DNA of 64,000 bases from Demequina silvatica (GCF_000971215.1 NZ_BBMA01000005.1:124001-188000); one strand, 5' to 3'. Counted from the stretch's first letter, positions 29,607 through 41,080 are shown. Numbers and translations: made by a program. The notes: generated from the sequence alone by a model not told the origin.

Positions 29607-31457
29607 TCAGCGGACCACGCTGGCGCGGGTGAGCGCGTCCGCCACCACCCGCGCGAACACGTCCATGCCCTTCGCATCGGGATGGATGCCGTCGGGGCCC
29701 AGCACCGAGGGGTCGCGGAGGACGGCGCTCTGCCAGTCCGCGAGCACCACCGTCGTGTGGTCGCGCACGGCCGCGCGGACCTCGCGCTGCGAGTCGCGCA
29801 TCCACGTCCGGTCGCCGAACGGCGTCACCATCACCACCGGCCGCCCGCCCGCCGCCTCGAGCAGGCGGTCGACCTCGCCGGCGGGCACCGCGCCGTTGGT
29901 GCCGAGCGCCACCACCACGTAGTCGCGCAGCCGCCCGCGGTCGGCGAGCCGCTCGACCCGGTCGACGCCGTCCGCGAACTGCCGGCCCACCTCCGCGTCG
30001 ATCGAGACGCCGGGCAGCGCCTTCGCGAGGGCCGGCGCGGCGCCCAGCGCCACCGAGTCGCCCACCAGCGTCACGTCCCGACCCGAGGGGAGCTCGGGCA
30101 CGGGCGCGGGACGCGCGCCCGGCGGCGGCACCCGCGCCGGCAGCGCCGGCTCCTCGGTCCCCAGGAGGGACGATGCGCGGGCGCCGGGCGTCGGGACGGC
30201 CCCGGGCGTCGGCGCGGGCTCGGGCAGCACGGCGGCCGCCTGCGCGGCGATGCGCTCCCCCTCCTCCAGCTGGGTCTCGAGCGCGGTGCGCTCGGGCGCG
30301 TGCACCATGCCGAGCACGACGGCCGCCGTGAGCGCGGCCGCGATCCCGCCCGCCGCCACGGTGCGCCGCCGCCACGCCATCCGGGCGGCGCGACGGAACC
30401 CGACGCGGCGGACCGGCAGCTCGATCCAGCGGTACGAGGCCGCCGCCGCGACGAGCGTGACCACCACCGTGATCGCGATCGCGAGGCCGGAGGCGTCACG
30501 CACCCGACCCCCGTCGAGCGCGGTGACCGCGATGACGAGCACCGGCCAGTGCCACAGGTAGATGCCGTAGGAGCGATCCCCGAGCCAACGCAGCGGCCGT
30601 GCGTCGAGCACCTCGCCCAGCGCAGGCACCGCGACCAGCATGTGGATGATCGCGGCCGTCGCGAGCGACGCGAGCACCAGGCCGCCGCGGTAGGTCCACG
30701 CGGAGTCCCAGGGCAGGAAGGCCGCGATCCCGACCAGGCACGCCGCGCCCACGAAGCCGAGGCTGATCGCCCGCGGCCGCCGTGCCGCCGCGAGCGCCGG
30801 CGAGTCGGGACGGGCCCACCAGAACGCGAGCGCCGCGCCGATCATGAGCCCGAACGCGTGCGTGTCGGTGCCCATGTACACGCGGGTGGGGTCCCCGCCC
30901 GCCGGGACGAGCGCGGCCATCGCCGCACCCGACCCGAGCGCGAGGACGGCGGCCGCCCAGGCCGCCCGGCGCATCGTCCCTCCGAAGGCCACCACCGCCA
31001 GGACCGCGAGCGGCCACAGCAGGTAGAACTGCTCCTCGACCGCGAGCGACCACAGGTTCTCGAGCAGGTGCGGCGTCGCGGCGGCGGCGTAGCCCTGGCC
31101 GGAGGCGATGAGCAGCCAGTTGCTCGTGAAGGTGGCGGCGCCGGCGACCTGCCCGCCGATCCCGACGAGCAGGTCGCCCCACGGCCCGGCCGCGAGCGGC
31201 GCGCCGGCCAGGGCCGCGATGCCGCCCGCGAGCGCGACCGCGGCGACCGCCGCGACCACCACGAGCGCGAGCGCGGGCAGCAGCCGTCGCGCGCGATGCG
31301 TCCAGAAGCGGCGCAGGGACACGCGCCCGTCCCGTGCGCGCTCGCGCAGCAGAATGGTGGTGATGAGGAAGCCGGACAGCACGAAGAAGACGTCGACGCC
31401 CACGTACCCGCCCGGCAGGCTCGCGGGCGCGAGGTGGAACGCCACCACCAGGACCAC
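29607..31457 (-). CDS. OafA/OatA-like acyltransferase with SGNH domain (start uncertain)
   Basis: A membrane acyltransferase-3 domain with about ten helices (VGVDVFFVLSGFLITTILLRE, WSLAVEEQFYLLWPL) fused to an extracytoplasmic SGNH/GDSL domain with the Gly-Asp-Ser block VTLVGDSVALG, GTN in VVALGTNGAV and the catalytic DGIHPD. It likely O-acetylates peptidoglycan or a surface glycan. The first ATG/GTG/TTG in frame is GTG 31457, but the conserved first-helix motif GLRALAVVLVVAFHL begins eight codons before it, and the frame is open for 52 codons back to a TGA at 31614 with no standard start codon. The true start is probably a rare codon, or a sequence error hides it. One dispersed word lies in the linker and one in a helix region. 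Confidence 0.85.
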   Translation of the reverse strand: MVLVVAFHLAPASLPGGYVGVDVFFVLSGFLITTILLRERARDGRVSLRRFWTHRARRLLPALALVVVAAVAAVALAGGIAALAGAPLAAGPWGDLLVGIGGQVAGAATFTSNWLLIASGQGYAAAATPHLLENLWSLAVEEQFYLLWPLAVLAVVAFGGTMRRAAWAAAVLALGSGAAMAALVPAGGDPTRVYMGTDTHAFGLMIGAALAFWWARPDSPALAAARRPRAISLGFVGAACLVGIAAFLPWDSAWTYRGGLVLASLATAAIIHMLVAVPALGEVLDARPLRWLGDRSYGIYLWHWPVLVIAVTALDGGRVRDASGLAIAITVVVTLVAAAASYRWIELPVRRVGFRRAARMAWRRRTVAAGGIAAALTAAVVLGMVHAPERTALETQLEEGERIAAQAAAVLPEPAPTPGAVPTPGARASSLLGTEEPALPARVPPPGARPAPVPELPSGRDVTLVGDSVALGAAPALAKALPGVSIDAEVGRQFADGVDRVERLADRGRLRDYVVVALGTNGAVPAGEVDRLLEAAGGRPVVMVTPFGDRTWMRDSQREVRAAVRDHTTVVLADWQSAVLRDPSVLGPDGIHPDAKGMDVFARVVADALTRASVVR

Positions 31458-31696
31458 GGCGAGCGCGCGCAGGCCGTCCAGGCCGGCGATCCGTCCCCGC
31501 GGGGCGCCGCGGCCGGCGGTCTCCTGCGCGGGTGCGCGCGTGAGGGTGTCGAGAGCGATGATCGTGTCCGGCGGCGTGCCCGGCCGCCTCTCCTTCCCGG
31601 GAGTGTCCAGCCGTCAAGGGTAGGCCGTGGCGCGGACATCCGGAACCTCGCCGGCGACCGCCCAGGTCGCCGCGGCGAGTCGCGCGCGGGGCCCGC

Positions 31697-32881
31697 CTAG
31701 AAGGCGAGCGCGCGCACCGCGAGGTCCGCGAGCAGGCGGCCGCGACGGGTGAGCTTGAGGGTACCGCGGAGCGCGGCGGCGCCGTCGAGCAGGCCGTCGG
31801 CGATGAGCGTCGAGACCGCCTCGGCGCGTCCCTCGATCAGCTCCGCGGGGATGCCCTCGGACAGCCGCAGGCGCAGCATCACCTGCTCGAGGCGGAGGTC
31901 CTCGGGGTCGAGCGACTCGCCTTCGGCCTCGGGGCTCCCGCCCTCCGCGAGCCGCGCGGCGTACGCGCGCGGGTGCTTGACGTTCCACCAGCGCCTGGCG
32001 GGAACCTGCTCGCCGTCGGGGTGCGCGTGCGGTCCCAGGTAGGAGTGCGCGCCGGGGCCCACGCCCCACCAGTCCTGGCTGCGCCAGTACGCCATGTTGT
32101 GGCGGCACCGGTCGCCGGGCTCGCGCGCCCAGTTCGAGACCTCGTACCAGGAGTAGCCCGCCTCGGACAGCAGCGTGTCCGCGAGCTCGTACATGTCCGC
32201 CTGGGTGTCCGGGTCGGTGGGCTGCACCTCGCCGCGGCGCAGCTGCGCGCCCATCCGGGTGCCGGGCTCGATGACGAGCGCGTAGGCGCTCACGTGGTCG
32301 GGCTCGAGCGCGATCACTGCCTCGAGGCTGGCGCGCCAGTCGCTCAGCGACTCGCCCGGGGTGCCGTAGATGAGATCGAGGCTGACCTTGAGGCCGGCGT
32401 CGCGGGCCGCCGCGACCGCTCGCGCGACGTTGGCGGGGTTGTGCGTGCGGTCGAGCGTGCGGAGCACGTGCGGCACGGCGGACTGCATGCCCAGGCTGAC
32501 GCGCGTGAAGCCCGCGCGGGCGAGCGCGTGCAGCGACTCCTTGGTGACCGAGTCGGGGTTCGCCTCGGTGGTGACCTCGGCGTCCGCGCTCAGGCCCCAC
32601 GTGCCGCGGATGCCGTCGAGAAGCGCGATGAGCGCCGACGAGTCGAGCATGGTCGGCGTGCCACCGCCGAAGAACACCGTGCGCGCGGCGCGGGTGTCAC
32701 CCGGCATGGCGGCGCGGGCGAGGTCCATCTCCCGCAGCGCGGCCTCGACGTAGCCCTCACGGGTCGCGCCCTCGACCTCGCCGGGGGCGTACGTGTTGAA
32801 GTCGCAGTAGCCGCAGCGCACCGAGCAGAACGGCACGTGCACGTAGACGCCGAAGTCCCGCGCCCCCACAGCGGTATTCAT
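31697..32881 (-). CDS. hemW: Heme chaperone HemW / radical SAM coproporphyrinogen-oxidase-like
   Basis: A radical SAM protein; HemW members insert heme into apoproteins rather than oxidise coproporphyrinogen III. The iron-sulfur motif CSVRCGYC is near residue 20, followed by FFGGGTPTML and TTEANPDSVT, and the C-terminal HemN-like domain. The second residues expected of true HemN are lacking in this class. Start ATG 32881 is preferred; a GTG at 32932, directly after the lepA stop, would add 17 residues. It follows lepA as in most actinobacteria. Confidence 0.93.
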   Translation of the reverse strand: MNTAVGARDFGVYVHVPFCSVRCGYCDFNTYAPGEVEGATREGYVEAALREMDLARAAMPGDTRAARTVFFGGGTPTMLDSSALIALLDGIRGTWGLSADAEVTTEANPDSVTKESLHALARAGFTRVSLGMQSAVPHVLRTLDRTHNPANVARAVAAARDAGLKVSLDLIYGTPGESLSDWRASLEAVIALEPDHVSAYALVIEPGTRMGAQLRRGEVQPTDPDTQADMYELADTLLSEAGYSWYEVSNWAREPGDRCRHNMAYWRSQDWWGVGPGAHSYLGPHAHPDGEQVPARRWWNVKHPRAYAARLAEGGSPEAEGESLDPEDLRLEQVMLRLRLSEGIPAELIEGRAEAVSTLIADGLLDGAAALRGTLKLTRRGRLLADLAVRALAF

Positions 32882-32932
32882 GTGCTCATCATGCCTGGTG
32901 AGGGCATGATCCGTCGCGTCGGACGGGAGCAC

Positions 32933-34786
<1,854 letters not shown>

Positions 34787-34948
34787 GGTGATGACGGTTC
34801 CTCGGTTCGTGCTGGTGGGTGCGGGATATTCTCCCACGAAGTCGGGCGGCACCGCGGCGGCCCTCGCCCTCATGACCGGCGCCGACGTGCCGATACAAGG
34901 GACGGAACCTCGTGCGACGTGCGCGGGGCCACGATCGAGGAGGCGAGC

Positions 34949-36661
34949 ATGACGGAGTCCAGCCTGTTCCGTCCCGCGTTCGACGGCTCGCCCATCGGCA
35001 TGGTGGTGCTGGGCTCGGACGGCGTGGTGCTCGACGCCAACGGCGCGTTCGGCCGGATCGTCGGCCGCACCGTGGCGGGGCTGCGCACCTACCGGCTGCG
35101 CGACCTCACCCACCCGGACGACGTGTCGCACCACGAGGAGCTGCGCTCGCAGCTCGACCAGGAGGAGCTGCCGTACTTCCAGGCGCAGACCCGCCTGCTG
35201 CACCGCAACGGCGACGCGGTGTGGACCCGCATGACGGTCTCCCCCGCGCCCGAGGGGCACAGCCTCGGAGAAGGCCGCGGCGAGGCGCGGTACTTCGTGC
35301 ATGTCGAGGACATCACGGAGATCCGCCGCGCCAAGGACCTGCTCGAGCGGCGCGCGATGTACGACCACCTCACGGGGCTCGCGAACCGGACCAACCTGCT
35401 CGAGCGTCTCGAGGCGGCGCTCGAGTCGCGCCGCACGGACGCGCACACCGTCGCGTGCATCTTCCTCGACGTCGACCACTTCAAGGTGGTCAACGACTCG
35501 CTGGGCCACGAGGCCGGCGACGCCCTGCTGCAGGAGATCGCTCGCCGCATCAAGGGCGCCGTGCGTCCCGGCGACACCGTCGCCCGGCTGGGCGGCGACG
35601 AGTTCGTGGTGATCCTCGAGTCCGTCGCGACGCAGGCGGCCGCGGAAGCGCTCCTCACGGTGATCGCGTCGGACGTGCAGATCCCCTTCACCGTCGGCGG
35701 GCACGAGGTGGTCCCCACCGTGAGCGCCGGGCTCGCGCTCGCGGAGCCGGAGATCACCGCCGAGAGCCTGCTGCGCAACGCCGACACCGCGATGTATGCG
35801 GCGAAGCAGCGCGGCCGCGCCCGCGTCGAGGTGTTCACCAGCGAGCTGCGCTCGCACGCCCTCAACAAGCTGTCCATCGAGTCGGAGCTGCGCGCCGCGA
35901 TCCGCGAGGGCGAGCTGGTGGTCCACTACCAGCCGATCGTCCGGCTCGACACCGCCGAGGTGGTCGCGTACGAGGCGCTGGTGCGCTGGAACCACCCCAA
36001 CCGCGGCCTGCTGCTGCCCGAGGAGTTCATCGAGGTCTGCGAGGAGGCGAACCTCGTGGTGCCGCTCGGCGCGTTCGTGATCTCGCAGGCGTGCGAGTTC
36101 ATCGCCGGCCACCCCGAGTTCGCCGGACGCGTGTTCGTCAACGTCTCGACGCGGCAGATCGGCTCGGCCGACCTCACCCGCGTGGTCACCCAGGCGCTCG
36201 AGGCGACCGGGATCGACCCGCGCCGCCTGGGCCTCGAGATCACCGAGTCCGGGATGCTCATCGCCACCCAGGCCGCGCGCTCCGACCTCGAGGGTCTCAC
36301 CGCCCTCGGCGTCGACCTCATCATCGACGACTTCGGCACCGGCTACTCGGCGCTCAGCTCCGTGCTGCTCAACCCCGTCTCGGGGCTCAAGCTCGCCCGC
36401 GAGTTCACGCTGCGCCTGGGCGACCGGGGCACCGGCGACCGCATCTCCACCACCGTCGCCGCGCTCACGCGCAGCCTCGGGATGTCCGGCGTGATCGAGG
36501 GCGTCGAGTCCGAGGCGCAGCGCGCGATCGCCCGCGAGCACGGCTGGACGCTCGGCCAGGGGTTCCTGTTCGGCCACGCGAAGCCCGTCGAGGAGCTCGA
36601 CCTGCGCGGTCCCTCCCCCGTGGCGGAGCCGCACGAGGGGCCGGTACCGTCGGCGGGGTGA
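34949..36661 (+). CDS. PAS-GGDEF-EAL cyclic-di-GMP enzyme
   Basis: 570 residues, cytoplasmic, no membrane helix. A PAS sensor domain (about 8-125) is followed by a diguanylate cyclase domain with intact GGDEF at 215-219 and an RPGD inhibitory site five residues before it, then a phosphodiesterase domain with EAL at 342-344, NVS near 398, [14 protein letters not shown] at 460-467 and Lys481. The motif after it is LKLAREF rather than the common LKIDRSF. Both activities look possible, so the net effect on cyclic-di-GMP is unknown. Strong GAGGAGG precedes ATG 34949. Confidence 0.93.
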   Translation: MTESSLFRPAFDGSPIGMVVLGSDGVVLDANGAFGRIVGRTVAGLRTYRLRDLTHPDDVSHHEELRSQLDQEELPYFQAQTRLLHRNGDAVWTRMTVSPAPEGHSLGEGRGEARYFVHVEDITEIRRAKDLLERRAMYDHLTGLANRTNLLERLEAALESRRTDAHTVACIFLDVDHFKVVNDSLGHEAGDALLQEIARRIKGAVRPGDTVARLGGDEFVVILESVATQAAAEALLTVIASDVQIPFTVGGHEVVPTVSAGLALAEPEITAESLLRNADTAMYAAKQRGRARVEVFTSELRSHALNKLSIESELRAAIREGELVVHYQPIVRLDTAEVVAYEALVRWNHPNRGLLLPEEFIEVCEEANLVVPLGAFVISQACEFIAGHPEFAGRVFVNVSTRQIGSADLTRVVTQALEATGIDPRRLGLEITESGMLIATQAARSDLEGLTALGVDLIIDDFGTGYSALSSVLLNPVSGLKLAREFTLRLGDRGTGDRISTTVAALTRSLGMSGVIEGVESEAQRAIAREHGWTLGQGFLFGHAKPVEELDLRGPSPVAEPHEGPVPSAG

Positions 36662-37158
36662 GCTCCCTGTTCGACCTGTTCCGGCGCATCGTCCGGGCCG
36701 TCCGCACCACCCCGCGACCCGGCGCATCGTCCTCTCCCACCTCGACCGCCACGGGCTACCCGGGCGACTTCACGGGCGTGCCGCGCGTGTCCTACTCGCC
36801 CACGCTGGACGGCACCCCCGACCCGGGCGAGGTCGTGTGGACGTGGGTGCCGTTCGAGGAGGACCACTCCCAGGGCAAGGACCGGCCGGTGCTGCTGATC
36901 GGACGCGACGGGCGGTGGCTGCTCGGGCTCATGCTCACCAGCCAGGATCACGACCTCGACGCCGCGCAGGAGGCGCGCTGGGGCCGCTACTGGATGGACA
37001 TCGGCGCCGGTCCGTGGGATTCTCAGGGGCGGCCGAGCGAGGTCAGGCTCGACAGGATCCTGCGGGTCGACCCCGGCTCCGTGCGCCGCGAGGGCGCGAT
37101 CCTCGACCGCGCGACGTTCGATCGCGTCGCCGGTTCGCTCAAAGAGCACCATCGCTGA
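36658..37158 (+). CDS. PemK/MazF-like protein, no antitoxin seen
   Basis: 166 residues. The first 40 are Ser/Thr/Pro-rich and basic; the rest has the CcdB/PemK barrel pattern [30 protein letters not shown] with the [11 protein letters not shown] strand typical of MazF-family RNases. No antitoxin gene accompanies it; the upstream overlapping partner is the GGDEF-EAL gene (GTG start inside its end). Actinobacteria often carry such stand-alone PemK-like proteins of unproven toxicity. Two copies of the dispersed 10-bp word, 38 bases apart, encode part of the N-terminal tail in two different frames. Confidence 0.82.
   Translation: MSSLFDLFRRIVRAVRTTPRPGASSSPTSTATGYPGDFTGVPRVSYSPTLDGTPDPGEVVWTWVPFEEDHSQGKDRPVLLIGRDGRWLLGLMLTSQDHDLDAAQEARWGRYWMDIGAGPWDSQGRPSEVRLDRILRVDPGSVRREGAILDRATFDRVAGSLKEHHR
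36685..36732 (-). repeat. Pair of dispersed words inside the PemK-like gene
   Basis: CGCATCGTCC at 36685 and 36723, in the same orientation, preceded by CCGG in each case. In the reading frame the first gives Arg-Ile-Val and the second Ala-Ser-Ser, showing that the DNA word and not a peptide is conserved. Confidence 0.85.
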
Positions 37159-37164
37159 TACAAT
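37134..37164 (+). promoter_or_regulatory. Possible rpsT promoter
   Basis: TACAAT at 37159-37164 is a good -10 box in an A/T-rich island just before rpsT; TTCGCT at 37134-37139 is a weak -35 candidate 19 bases upstream. It overlaps the end of the PemK-like gene. Confidence 0.45.
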
Positions 37165-37234
37165 TTCCGTTCGTGTGTGAGCGCCTGCTCGCGCTCCACC
37201 CCCTGAATTTTCACCAAGACGCAGAAGGAACGCT

Positions 37235-37495
37235 GTGGCAAACATCAAGTCGAAGATCAAGCGCATCGGCACCAACGAGAAGGCTCGCCTGCGCAACGTC
37301 GCCGTCAAGTCGGAGCTCAAGACCAACGTCCGCAAGGTGCGCGAGGCCATCGCCGCCGGCGACAAGGCCACCGCCGAGACCGCCCTCAAGACCGCCTCCG
37401 TCAAGCTCGACAAGGCCGTGTCCAAGGGTGTCATCCACAAGAACCAGGCCGCGAACCGCAAGTCGGCGCTGGCCAAGCAGGTCGCCGCTCTCTAA
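37235..37495 (+). CDS. rpsT: 30S ribosomal protein S20
   Basis: 86 residues, basic and helical, with the typical [11 protein letters not shown] opening and TNEKARLRN. It binds 16S rRNA in the 30S subunit. The GTG start at 37235 is preceded by GAAGGAA. It is divergent from holA across the usual rpsT-holA neighbourhood and is followed by a terminator. Free S20 commonly represses its own translation in other bacteria; no such site is evident here. Confidence 0.97.
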   Translation: MANIKSKIKRIGTNEKARLRNVAVKSELKTNVRKVREAIAAGDKATAETALKTASVKLDKAVSKGVIHKNQAANRKSALAKQVAAL

Positions 37496-37512
37496 GCGAC
37501 CTCCACGCACCT

Positions 37513-37550
37513 ACGCCCCGCATCGCTTCGGCGATCGGGGCGTTCGTGCT
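37513..37550 (+). terminator. rpsT terminator
   Basis: ACGCCCCG and ATCGC pair with GCGAT and CGGGGCGT around a TTCG tetraloop, a 13-bp stem with one bulged C, spanning 37513-37543 and followed by TTCGTGCTTT. This is the clearest intrinsic terminator in the window. Confidence 0.85.
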
Positions 37551-37613
37551 TTCCGGGGTAAGTGGTCCGGCGCCTCCGGGCGTGGGCCTCCCATCCCCGG
37601 CGCGTGCCTCGTA

Positions 37614-37753
37614 TGGGGAGCTCAGCGACGGTTCCGCGGGATCGCCGCGCGCTGCGGGGAGATCAGCGACGCCCGGCCGATCGCGCGGGACGGACGTCGC
37701 TCAGCTCCCCATGGGAGCCCGCGACCTCGCGAGACCGTCGCTCACTTCCCCAC
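37614..37753. repeat. Four-copy intergenic repeat, two direct and two inverted
   Basis: A unit close to TGGGGAGCTCAGCGACGGT occurs at 37614-37632 and 37654-37672 on the plus strand, and as complements at 37693-37712 and 37734-37753. The first and third form an 18-base near-perfect inverted repeat, and the second and fourth another. The order plus, plus, minus, minus would allow nested or alternative hairpins between rpsT and the end of holA. It does not code and has no recognised family. Confidence 0.78.
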
Positions 37754-37804
37754 GGCGTGCCGGGCGGTGCCGGAACCGCGTCGGCACCCGCACCCCCGCC
37801 CGCC

Positions 37805-38785
37805 TCAGGCGGCGAGCTCGGCGACGGTGCGCACGCAGCGCTCGAGCGCGAAGCCGGGCGCGCGCGATGCGCCCTTGATCTCCGCGTCCGCGCGCGCAAC
37901 CGCCTGGACGGCGAGCGCGAGGGTGTCCGCGTCCCAACGGCGCAGGTCGCGGCGGGCGCGATCCTCCTGCCACGGCTGGATGCCCAGCTCCTTGAGGCTC
38001 ACCCCCCTGCCGCGCGCCGCACCCACCTTGATGAGGGTGCGCAGCTTGGAGGCCAGGGCGGCGACCAGCGGCACGGGATCCGTGCCGGTCGACAGCGCGT
38101 GACGGACCAGCGCGATCGCGTCCGCCGTGCGGCCCGCGATGGCAGCGTCCGCGACCGCGAAGCCCGTCGCGTTGACGCGCGTGCCGTAGTAGCGGGCCAC
38201 CGCCGCCTCGTCGATCGAGCCGTCGACGTCGCTCATCAGCTGCGCGCACGCTGCGGCCAGCTCCGGGACGTCCTCGCCGATCGCGTCCACGAGCGCGCGG
38301 ATCGCGCGCGCGGGCGCCGGGCGCTTGGCGCGCTCGAACTCCCCTGTCACGAAGTCGACCAGCTCCGCGTCCTTCTTGATGGCGGGGCAGGTGTACTCGG
38401 GCGTCCCGCCCTTGCGCAGCGTGTCGAGCAGCTTCTTGCCGCGCACGCCGCCGGCGTGGAGCATCACCACCACGCACTCGGGATCCGGCTGCGCGACGTA
38501 CGCGAGCGCGTCCTGCAGGAAGTCGTCGTTCATCGCCTCGAGCGACTCGACCACCACCAGCCCGGGGTCCGCGAACAGCGAGGGGCTGGTGGCGCCCGCG
38601 AGCCCGCCGCGCACGTAGGCGCTGGCGTCGAGCCTGCTCACCTCGATGTCTCCGGCCTTGCGCATGATCGCGGTGACGCGCTCTACGGCCCGGGAGGCCA
38701 GCAGCTTCTCCGGACCCGAGATCAGCAGCACCGGCGCGGGCGCGGCACGGTACCAGGTCGCCTGAGGTGCCTGCCGTCCCGCCAT
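37805..38785 (-). CDS. holA: DNA polymerase III subunit delta
   Basis: The clamp-loader subunit that opens the beta sliding clamp. 326 residues: PVLLISGPEKLLASRAVERV at the N-terminus, a helical centre, and the C-terminal GIQPWQEDRARRDLRRWDADTLALAVQAVARADAEIKG segment (core WDADTLALAVQAVARADAEIK) typical of HolA. ATG 38785 gives the expected length. It follows comEC on the same strand, the usual arrangement. Confidence 0.94.
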   Translation of the reverse strand: MAGRQAPQATWYRAAPAPVLLISGPEKLLASRAVERVTAIMRKAGDIEVSRLDASAYVRGGLAGATSPSLFADPGLVVVESLEAMNDDFLQDALAYVAQPDPECVVVMLHAGGVRGKKLLDTLRKGGTPEYTCPAIKKDAELVDFVTGEFERAKRPAPARAIRALVDAIGEDVPELAAACAQLMSDVDGSIDEAAVARYYGTRVNATGFAVADAAIAGRTADAIALVRHALSTGTDPVPLVAALASKLRTLIKVGAARGRGVSLKELGIQPWQEDRARRDLRRWDADTLALAVQAVARADAEIKGASRAPGFALERCVRTVAELAA

Positions 38786-38790
38786 GGGCA

Positions 38791-41076
38791 CTAGCCTCCC
38801 ACGGCGGTCCGACACTCCCTGACCAGCGCCACCTCGCCGGCGAGCGTCCCCAGCACCACGTCCCCGCACAGGTCCGTCCGGAGCACCGCCGCGCCGTCCG
38901 CCCCGTAGAGCGCGAGCGCCTCCGGCGACGGATGGCCGTAGTCGTTGCCCTCCCCCACGGACACGAGCGCGACCGGCGCGCCCACCGCTCGCACCAGCGC
39001 GGCCTCCTGCGACGCCGAGCCGTGATGGGCGACCTTCACCACGTCCACCGCGCCCAGCAGGCCCGCGACGCGCTCGAGGCGCCGCTGGCCCTCGACCTCC
39101 AGGTCGCCCAGTGCGACGGTCACGATCCCGTCCGCGGTCAGCCGCAGCACCGTCGACGAGTCGTTCACCTCGGTCCCGTCCCTCGACGCGGGCGGCGGAC
39201 CCGTCTGGAGCACCTCGACGTCGACCCCGCCCACCCGCACGGCCTCGCCTTCGACCGGCAGGCGGGCGTCGACGCCCGCGAGGGACGATGCGGTGGCCGC
39301 CGACGCGGCGGGCGGCAGCCAGGCCTGGCTCACCTCGACGGCGGCGAGCACGTCCTCGAGCCCACCCGTGTGATCCGCGTGCTCGTGCGAGAGGACCAGC
39401 AGGTCGACGCGGTCGACGCCGAGGCGTGCGAGACAGCCGGCCGCCGCGTCGCCGGCCGGGCCCACGTCGACCATCACCACGGCGCCTTGTCCTTGCACCA
39501 CCAGGGCGTCGCCCTGGCCCACGTCGCAGGCGACCACGCTCCAGCCGTCGATCGCGCCGCCGAGCGCCGAGGGGAGCCACCGGGGCGGCGCGTGCACGAG
39601 CAGGCCGATCGCGGAGGCGGCGACCGCGCCCGCCAGCCACCACGGGCGCGGCGCGCGGGCGGCCACCGCGACCGCCACCACGAGCGCCAGGCCGAGCACG
39701 ATCCCCCTCGTCCCGATCGCGGACGTGAGCTCTCCGCCGGGCGCCGCCGTGAATGCGCGCGCGGCTGCGACCACGGGCCATGCGCAGGCCGCGGCCGCCT
39801 CCGCGAGCGCGTGCGCGACCGCGGGGAGCGGGCCGGCGGTCACCAGCGCCGCCACGCCCAGCAACGTCACCGGGATCGCGGCCGGCGTCGCGACGGCGTT
39901 CGCCGCCACCGCCCACGGCCCCACCCCGGCGTCGAACGAGGCGAGGATCGGCAGGCACGCCGCCTGCGCGACCACGGTGAGCGATGCCGCGTCCGCCAAC
40001 GGGGCGGCGAGCCATCGCCGCAGCAGCGTCGACAGCCCGGGAGCGAGCAGCGCGATCGCCGCCACGGCCGCGACGGACAGCGCGAGGCCCGCGTCGCGTG
40101 CGAGCTCGGGGCGCGCCACGATGAGCACCACCACCGCGGCCGCGAGCGCGGGCGCGGTCTGCCCCCGCCTGCCCGCGACCAGCGCACCCGCCGCGATCGC
40201 CGCCATCGTGAGCGCGCGGAGCACCGACCCGCCGCCGGACACGGTGGCGGCGAACGCGACGCAGGCGAGCAGTGTCCCCAGCGCGACCAGCACCGGCGAT
40301 GCCCGCGCGCGCCGCAGTCCGGCCCCGACCGCGGCGGCGAGGATCGCGAAGTGCGCGCCCGAGACGGCGGTGAGGTGCGCGAGGCCCGTCACGCGCATCT
40401 GCGCAACCAACGCGGGGTCCATCGCCGAGGTGTCCCCGATCACCATGCCCGCCACCACGGGCGCGGTGACCGGGTCCACGCCCACGAGCGCCGCGCGGAG
40501 GTCCTCGCGCGCGCCCTCGGCGACGGCCCTCCACCCCGTCGGCGGCGTCGACGCGACCAGGCGACCCGCGACCAGCGCGTCCACGGTCCCGTGGGTGGAC
40601 GGCGCGGTGGTACCCGCAAGCGTCGCCTCCCCGCCACGCGCGGGGGCGTCCGCCGCGTCCACGAGCAGCACCACCAGCCCGGCTCCGCGCTCCCACGTCG
40701 CGTCGCCCGGCTCGCGCCACGCCCCGACGTCCACGCGGACCGCGACGCGCGGCTCCGCATACGCCGAGTCCACCGGCCTCACCTCGACCACGCGTCCGCG
40801 CGCCTCGACCATCGCGTGCTCGTGCGCAGGGATCCACGCCCGCGCCCGCACCGCCGCGCCGGCGGTGGCCGCCGCGGCGCCGCCCGCGACGGCGGCCAAG
40901 AGCAGCAGCGGCACCAGGCCGGACGGGGTGCGTGCCGCCACGGCGGCGAGCGCCGCCACGCACCACGCGATCGCCACCAGGAGCCCGCCGCGCGGCCCCG
41001 CGGACCAGGCGCCGAGCGCGACGGTCCACACGGCGGCGGCCGCGGGGACCAGCCGCAGGTCGCCCCATCCGCCCAC
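38791..41076 (-). CDS. comEC: ComEC/Rec2-family DNA uptake channel
   Basis: 761 residues with three parts: an N-terminal membrane and OB-fold (DUF4131) region, the central Competence domain of about eight helices (HLTAVSGAHFAILAAAVGAGL is the family signature), and a C-terminal metallo-beta-lactamase-like domain with SHEHADHTGG and the later AHHGSASQE. In competent bacteria it carries single-stranded DNA through the membrane and may degrade the other strand. GTG 41076 lies four bases after the comEA stop. The domain metal ligands look intact, so it is probably functional. One dispersed word is in the C-terminal domain. Confidence 0.95.
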   Translation of the reverse strand: MGGWGDLRLVPAAAAVWTVALGAWSAGPRGGLLVAIAWCVAALAAVAARTPSGLVPLLLLAAVAGGAAAATAGAAVRARAWIPAHEHAMVEARGRVVEVRPVDSAYAEPRVAVRVDVGAWREPGDATWERGAGLVVLLVDAADAPARGGEATLAGTTAPSTHGTVDALVAGRLVASTPPTGWRAVAEGAREDLRAALVGVDPVTAPVVAGMVIGDTSAMDPALVAQMRVTGLAHLTAVSGAHFAILAAAVGAGLRRARASPVLVALGTLLACVAFAATVSGGGSVLRALTMAAIAAGALVAGRRGQTAPALAAAVVVLIVARPELARDAGLALSVAAVAAIALLAPGLSTLLRRWLAAPLADAASLTVVAQAACLPILASFDAGVGPWAVAANAVATPAAIPVTLLGVAALVTAGPLPAVAHALAEAAAACAWPVVAAARAFTAAPGGELTSAIGTRGIVLGLALVVAVAVAARAPRPWWLAGAVAASAIGLLVHAPPRWLPSALGGAIDGWSVVACDVGQGDALVVQGQGAVVMVDVGPAGDAAAGCLARLGVDRVDLLVLSHEHADHTGGLEDVLAAVEVSQAWLPPAASAATASSLAGVDARLPVEGEAVRVGGVDVEVLQTGPPPASRDGTEVNDSSTVLRLTADGIVTVALGDLEVEGQRRLERVAGLLGAVDVVKVAHHGSASQEAALVRAVGAPVALVSVGEGNDYGHPSPEALALYGADGAAVLRTDLCGDVVLGTLAGEVALVRECRTAVGG

Positions 41077-41080
41077 GGGG

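Noticed and set aside
37496..37804. A small gene in the rpsT-holA gap
   Set aside because: Short frames exist but have no ribosome-binding site or protein-like composition; the region is explained by a terminator and the four-copy repeat.
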